The notes under the pieces are model-generated. The model had not been told where the DNA came from and ran no database searches. It saw only the letters and a program-made list of their open reading frames with translations. A stretch of DNA of 64,000 nucleotides from an uncultured Bacteroidota bacterium (lineage in GTDB: Bacteria; Bacteroidota; Bacteroidia; Flavobacteriales; Flavobacteriaceae), in NCBI GenBank assembly GCA_902622575.1, contig CACNQJ010000003.1:1-64000 (forward strand), given 5' to 3'. The position numbers and the translations under genes were made by a program. Below are positions 59,811 through 64,000 of the stretch, piece after piece (positions within the stretch are counted from its first letter, which is position 1; the number at the start of each line of letters is the position of its first letter).

Positions 59811-60947
59811 ATGAAAAATATTTTTACAATAATTTTTTGCATGCTTTTCATCAATATAAATTCTCAACAATGGGTTGATGATTCGTGTAATAAAAAAGCT
59901 TCAGAAATTGTGAATGAAGCAGTAGAGCATCTCGCAAATCTAGAGCAATTAATGGCTGTTGGAATGGCAAAAGCAGCTTTAATGCTGGATGATGATTGTG
60001 GATGTGCAAATTTAGTAATGGCAGCTGCAGCAGCTAGTAACGGATCTAGAAAGAGTAAACTTGAAGCGATTGATGTTAGTAATCTTTCCTCTGAGGAAAA
60101 GGTTTGGCATAAAATGCTTACTGCAACCCTTACTGGTGATGGTGATACCTGGCGCTCATCTCTAAATGCCGGTTTAGAGGCTAATCCTAGTAGCCCATTG
60201 CTCAATTGGTTTGGAACCAGAGGTGATTATAATAACCATGCAAAGTTTACACAAGATTTTCCTGAGCACGCTTCTGCAGCATATAATATGGTCGCATATG
60301 GATATGCTAATGGTGAGATTGGAGGGAAAGTAGATTATGCTGCGGCAATGCAAGCTATTGATAAGTCTAGAGAACTTCACGATGGACCAAATGCACTTGA
60401 TTCCAAAGCTGAGATTGCAGCAATGTCTGGAGATTTTAATACAGCATTGGATAATCAGTTTAGAGCTTATGACTACGCTTCTTTTGCTTCACCATATCAA
60501 CCTAAATTGGTAAAATACTATAGAAATGTGAATAAAGAGGAGATAGTGAAAAATTTACAGGAAGCACAGGTTGCTATGCAAAATGCTATTTTGGAAAGAG
60601 ATAAAGAGGAATATGAAAAATATGTCACAGATGAAATGCAATTGACTGCTGGTGATTCTAATCTTCAAGAATTTTATGATTTTACAGATGAAAGCTTGAA
60701 TAGGCAAAATGATATAACCTGGAACAGCTTTGACTTAAGGGATATTGATGTTAAATTTTCACCTGATATGAATATGGCAGTTCTTACATTTTATGCTGAT
60801 GGATCTTACACGCATAATGGATCTGAGGATTCAGTAGCATATAGTACAAGAGCCTCATCTGTTTGGATTGCAACTCCAAATGGTTGGAAAAGTGTTCACG
60901 CTAATTGGGCACCCTTCGGAGGTGGATCTGGAATTCCAAAAAACTAG
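59811..60947 (+). CDS. Secreted protein with TPR-like N-terminal region and NTF2/DUF4440-like C-terminal region
   Basis: Signal peptide ending ININSQ; helical repeats; C-terminal QVAMQNAILERDKEEYEKYVTDEMQLT...AYSTRASSVWIATPNGWKSVHANWAPF resembles SnoaL/DUF4440. Confidence 0.65.
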   Translation: MKNIFTIIFCMLFININSQQWVDDSCNKKASEIVNEAVEHLANLEQLMAVGMAKAALMLDDDCGCANLVMAAAAASNGSRKSKLEAIDVSNLSSEEKVWHKMLTATLTGDGDTWRSSLNAGLEANPSSPLLNWFGTRGDYNNHAKFTQDFPEHASAAYNMVAYGYANGEIGGKVDYAAAMQAIDKSRELHDGPNALDSKAEIAAMSGDFNTALDNQFRAYDYASFASPYQPKLVKYYRNVNKEEIVKNLQEAQVAMQNAILERDKEEYEKYVTDEMQLTAGDSNLQEFYDFTDESLNRQNDITWNSFDLRDIDVKFSPDMNMAVLTFYADGSYTHNGSEDSVAYSTRASSVWIATPNGWKSVHANWAPFGGGSGIPKN

Positions 60948-60968
60948 AATTTTTTATTAGTTATAATT

Positions 60969-61001
60969 AAAAAACCCAGGATTAAGTCTTGGGTTTTTTT
61001 A
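60969..61001. terminator. Bidirectional Rho-independent terminator
   Basis: AAAAAACCCA-loop-TGGGTTTTTT between convergent genes; overlaps the stop codon of the minus-strand gene at 60999. Confidence 0.85.
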
Positions 61002-61835
61002 TTTTAAAGACTTTGGTTTTTTTACTAAGTAAAATAAACCAGGAATTGTTGAAAAACTTGCTGAAAATGTAAATAATAGGCCTAAACTAGCTGATATTTC
61101 AGGTGAGACTTTTATAAATGAAGCAGATATTAGAAATATATATTCTCTAATTCCTATTCCACCAATTGAGAAAACGGAAAGAATAGAGGAGCAAATAAAA
61201 ACAACAATTATCTCTATGAAATTATCATCAATGCCGAGTGATAGAATTATACAAAGAATAGCTAGAAATTGCAAAAATTGATTAACTACAGATAAGCCAA
61301 GTGATTCTAAATATATATGCTGGTTTTTAAAAATGTATTTTACAATAATGAAACCTAAAATTAGAGCCACAATCATTGAAATAATAGTTATAATTAAGCT
61401 TAATTTAAAAATGAAATTTTGGATTATAAAAAGTAAAATACAAACTAGTGCACCCAAACCAATTAATCTATCAAAAACTAAAAGTTTAAAAAGTTTTTTC
61501 AAGTCCCAGTTATAATTCTTGTTCATTAGGTAAAATTTATATGCATCACCACCAAATCCGCCTGGGATGAAGAAATTATAAAAAATACCAAGCAGATATA
61601 ATATAAAGTTGTTAATGAATGAAATTTCATACTGATTAGAATTTAAAATCAAACGTAATCTTTCTGATGATATTAATTGAGAAAAAAAGTAAAGTACAGT
61701 TGAGATGATAATGTATGTAAAGTTAACATCTCTTAATAGGGAAATTAAAGCCTCTAAATCAATTTGAGTTAAAGTTATATATATAAACGATATAGTTAAT
61801 ACAACTTGTGCAAAACGCCAAAAACCCTTTTTCAC
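60999..61835 (-). CDS. Lysylphosphatidylglycerol synthase TM-region / flippase-like membrane protein
   Basis: Multi-TM; YFFSQLISSERLRLIL, FFIPGGFGGDAYKFYLM, DRLIGLGALV, SIGGIGIREYIFL. Confidence 0.82.
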   Translation of the reverse strand: MKKGFWRFAQVVLTISFIYITLTQIDLEALISLLRDVNFTYIIISTVLYFFSQLISSERLRLILNSNQYEISFINNFILYLLGIFYNFFIPGGFGGDAYKFYLMNKNYNWDLKKLFKLLVFDRLIGLGALVCILLFIIQNFIFKLSLIITIISMIVALILGFIIVKYIFKNQHIYLESLGLSVVNQFLQFLAILCIILSLGIDDNFIEIIVVFICSSILSVFSIGGIGIREYIFLISASFIKVSPEISASLGLLFTFSASFSTIPGLFYLVKKPKSLK

Positions 61836-61919
61836 TGCTCAAAAATACAATTATTAATTTTTGTTATTAAAATTCCTTTTGTCGTTATTTTTACAGTCTA
61901 TTTGATTATAATTTTAGAT

Positions 61920-63941
61920 ATGAGATTTACATATCTTATTTTTTATATTTTAATATTTTTTGAAATTACTGGCCAGAATATACCTTTAAATGATACCCTT
62001 AAACTTGATAAAGTTTTTGTTTCAGGAACTAAAACAGAAACCTTAATTTCAACACCTCCTTTAAATTCAATAATAATAAATAATAAGGAAATAGAAAATT
62101 TTGGCTCTTTAAGATTAACTGATATTTTAGAAGAACAACTAGGTTTACTAAGTGTTCCAGATTACACTGTTGGTGGTCTAGAGGGAATTCAGGTTCAAGG
62201 TTTATCTTCAGATTATATACAAATATTAGTTGATGGAGTTCCCAGTGTTGGTAGGCTTTCAGGAAATATAGATCTAGATCGATTTGCATTAAATAATATA
62301 AAACAAATTGAAGTCATCAAAGGTCCATCATCGAGTTTATATGGATCTGCAGCATTAGGTGGAGTTATTAATTTAATTACCGAAAAGAAATTTAAAGAGC
62401 AAACAAGTTTAAAACTAAGTCAAACATTTGGAACAAACTCAATTTTTGATTCAAATATTTATCTATCGAAGAAAATTAAAAAATCTAATATTTCATTTTA
62501 CTTTAATAATTACTCAAACAAAGGATATGATTTAGATTTAGAGACAGTGGAAAAAACAGTTTACCCAAAAAATTCATCTACAATCACTGCGCTGGTAGAA
62601 CATGATTTTAATAATAAAATCAGTTTTTTTCAATCTTTCAAATTTTTCAATCAAAAACAATCTAGTCAAAATATTTATTCAGAAATTGATGAGTTTAGTT
62701 CACATACCAAATTTACTCAGCTATTGAAAAATAAGTGGAAATTAAATTATGAACTTTACTATACTGAATTTAGAAATGATGATAGATTAAATATTGATGA
62801 TTCTATTTATGGATTCTATGACCATTACTTAATTAAACCTGAGATTAGAATCAGCAACATAAAAAGAAAAAATGCTGTATTTGGAATTGCAATAGAAAAT
62901 GAATCATTGAAAAGATCCTTATTTGAAAAAAATATTAAATCAGAGCTATTTAACGCATTTTTACAGTATGATTTAACTATTGGGGATGATATATTAATGA
63001 TTTTAGGAACAAGACTAGATAATCATAGCAGTTACAAGTCAAAATTAAGCTCCAAGATATCATTTAAGTACTACCATAATGATAAAATATCGTCAACTTT
63101 TTCAATAGGTCAAGGTTTTAAATCACCTGATTTTAGACAGTTGTATCTAAATTTTACAAACAGCTCTGTGGGTTATTCAGTTTTTGGAAAATTTGAAGAA
63201 CTAGATGGAATTAATAAACTCAAAAATTTAAATGAAATATTAAATGTCATTGTTGATGAAAGTACTTTAGGAGGAAAGTTGATTCCTGAATCTTCTGTGG
63301 GAATTAACTTTGGTATAAATATGAGCTTTGAAAAGTTAAACTCAAGATTAAATTATTTTAGAAATGATATTTCAAATTTAATTGATACTAGAGTTATTGC
63401 TAGAAAGACGAATGGACAAAATGTTTTTGGTTATGTTAACATTGATGAAATCTTAACACAGGGCCTAGAAATTCAAAATTCATATAAATTATCTAATGAC
63501 CTATTGGTCAATTTAAATTATCAACTATTGTATGCGTTTAATAAAGAAAATCTATCAAAAATTAGAGAAGGAAACATATATGCTAGAAACCCAGATAATT
63601 TACAAAGTATTAGTTTAAAGGTTTCTGACGTTTACGGTTTACCCAACAGATCAAGACATAATTTTAATTTTAAGCTTAGTTACTTAGAAAAGTACTTTTT
63701 TAGATTAATATATAGGTCTAAGTATGGAATATTTGATACCAATGGTAATAATATTATAGACAGATTTGATTCATCAATTGTCCCTCAGTCAACAATCATA
63801 AATTTTTCATATAAATACAATATTTTCAAAAAATTAGAAATGCAATTAACTGTTAAAAATGCCGCTAACTTTCGGAATGTGGATCTTGTGCCTAATATTT
63901 ATGGAAGAGAGTTTTACGCTAGGTTAAATTATAGTCTCTAA
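61920..63941 (+). CDS. TonB-dependent outer membrane receptor
   Basis: Plug (TPPLNSIIINNKEIENFGSLRLTDILEEQLGLLSVPDYTVGGLEGIQVQGLSSDYIQILVDGVPSVGRLSGNIDLDRFALNNIKQIEVIKGPSSSLYGSAALGGVINLITEK) and barrel; ATG at 61920 gives a signal peptide. Confidence 0.93.
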   Translation: MRFTYLIFYILIFFEITGQNIPLNDTLKLDKVFVSGTKTETLISTPPLNSIIINNKEIENFGSLRLTDILEEQLGLLSVPDYTVGGLEGIQVQGLSSDYIQILVDGVPSVGRLSGNIDLDRFALNNIKQIEVIKGPSSSLYGSAALGGVINLITEKKFKEQTSLKLSQTFGTNSIFDSNIYLSKKIKKSNISFYFNNYSNKGYDLDLETVEKTVYPKNSSTITALVEHDFNNKISFFQSFKFFNQKQSSQNIYSEIDEFSSHTKFTQLLKNKWKLNYELYYTEFRNDDRLNIDDSIYGFYDHYLIKPEIRISNIKRKNAVFGIAIENESLKRSLFEKNIKSELFNAFLQYDLTIGDDILMILGTRLDNHSSYKSKLSSKISFKYYHNDKISSTFSIGQGFKSPDFRQLYLNFTNSSVGYSVFGKFEELDGINKLKNLNEILNVIVDESTLGGKLIPESSVGINFGINMSFEKLNSRLNYFRNDISNLIDTRVIARKTNGQNVFGYVNIDEILTQGLEIQNSYKLSNDLLVNLNYQLLYAFNKENLSKIREGNIYARNPDNLQSISLKVSDVYGLPNRSRHNFNFKLSYLEKYFFRLIYRSKYGIFDTNGNNIIDRFDSSIVPQSTIINFSYKYNIFKKLEMQLTVKNAANFRNVDLVPNIYGREFYARLNYSL

Positions 63942-64000
63942 TTAGAATTGTTCAAATATTTTTTAGGTGTAGTGCCAAATTTATTTTTAAATGCATTTAT
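63938..64000 (-). CDS. AraC-family transcriptional regulator, C-terminal fragment (runs off window)
   Basis: Minus-strand frame from the right edge reads INAFKNKFGTTPKKYLNNSN*, the canonical end of an AraC HTH domain; stop overlaps the TonB-receptor stop. Confidence 0.75.
   Translation of the reverse strand: MNAFKNKFGTTPKKYLNNSN

Overview
AT-rich, very compact genomic window. Gene content and synteny (ftsY-bshC-guaA-LysM protein-pyrG-yidC, SusC/SusD, six sulfatases, TAnnTTTG promoter boxes) point to a marine Bacteroidota, probably Flavobacteriaceae. About 1-40 kb is mostly core housekeeping: ftsY, bshC, guaA, pyrG, yidC, mnmA, lysA, sucC, hsp20, uvrB, a split heme A synthase, cca-type nucleotidyltransferase, dapD, ruvX, def, mazG, aroE, two DUF368 proteins, an OstA-like protein, purA, fur, relA/spoT, a SpoU-type methyltransferase, cysteine desulfurase and zapA. 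About 38-60 kb is an accessory polysaccharide utilization locus (PUL): galK, galE, six S1-type sulfatases (all apparent lipoproteins), a GH2 beta-galactosidase, a SusC/SusD pair, a stand-alone SusC-like plug-domain lipoprotein and a SASA-type esterase. It looks adapted to a sulfated, probably galactose-containing and O-acetylated glycan. The most interesting signals outside the ORF track are: (1) a structured RNA between zapA and galK with a near-perfect 15-bp closing stem, a U-tract and 6S-RNA-like sequence blocks, whose 3' arm is antisense to the end of galK; (2) the stand-alone plug lipoprotein, translationally coupled to sulfatases and placed just behind an intra-locus terminator; (3) a heme A synthase split at its internal-duplication boundary; (4) an Arg-rich SusD insert; (5) paired TGTCA-type boxes upstream of hsp20; (6) the C-terminus of an AraC-type regulator at the right edge. 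No tRNA, rRNA, CRISPR array or insertion sequence was recognised. All assignments come from reading the sequence and recalled family motifs; no database searches were run.
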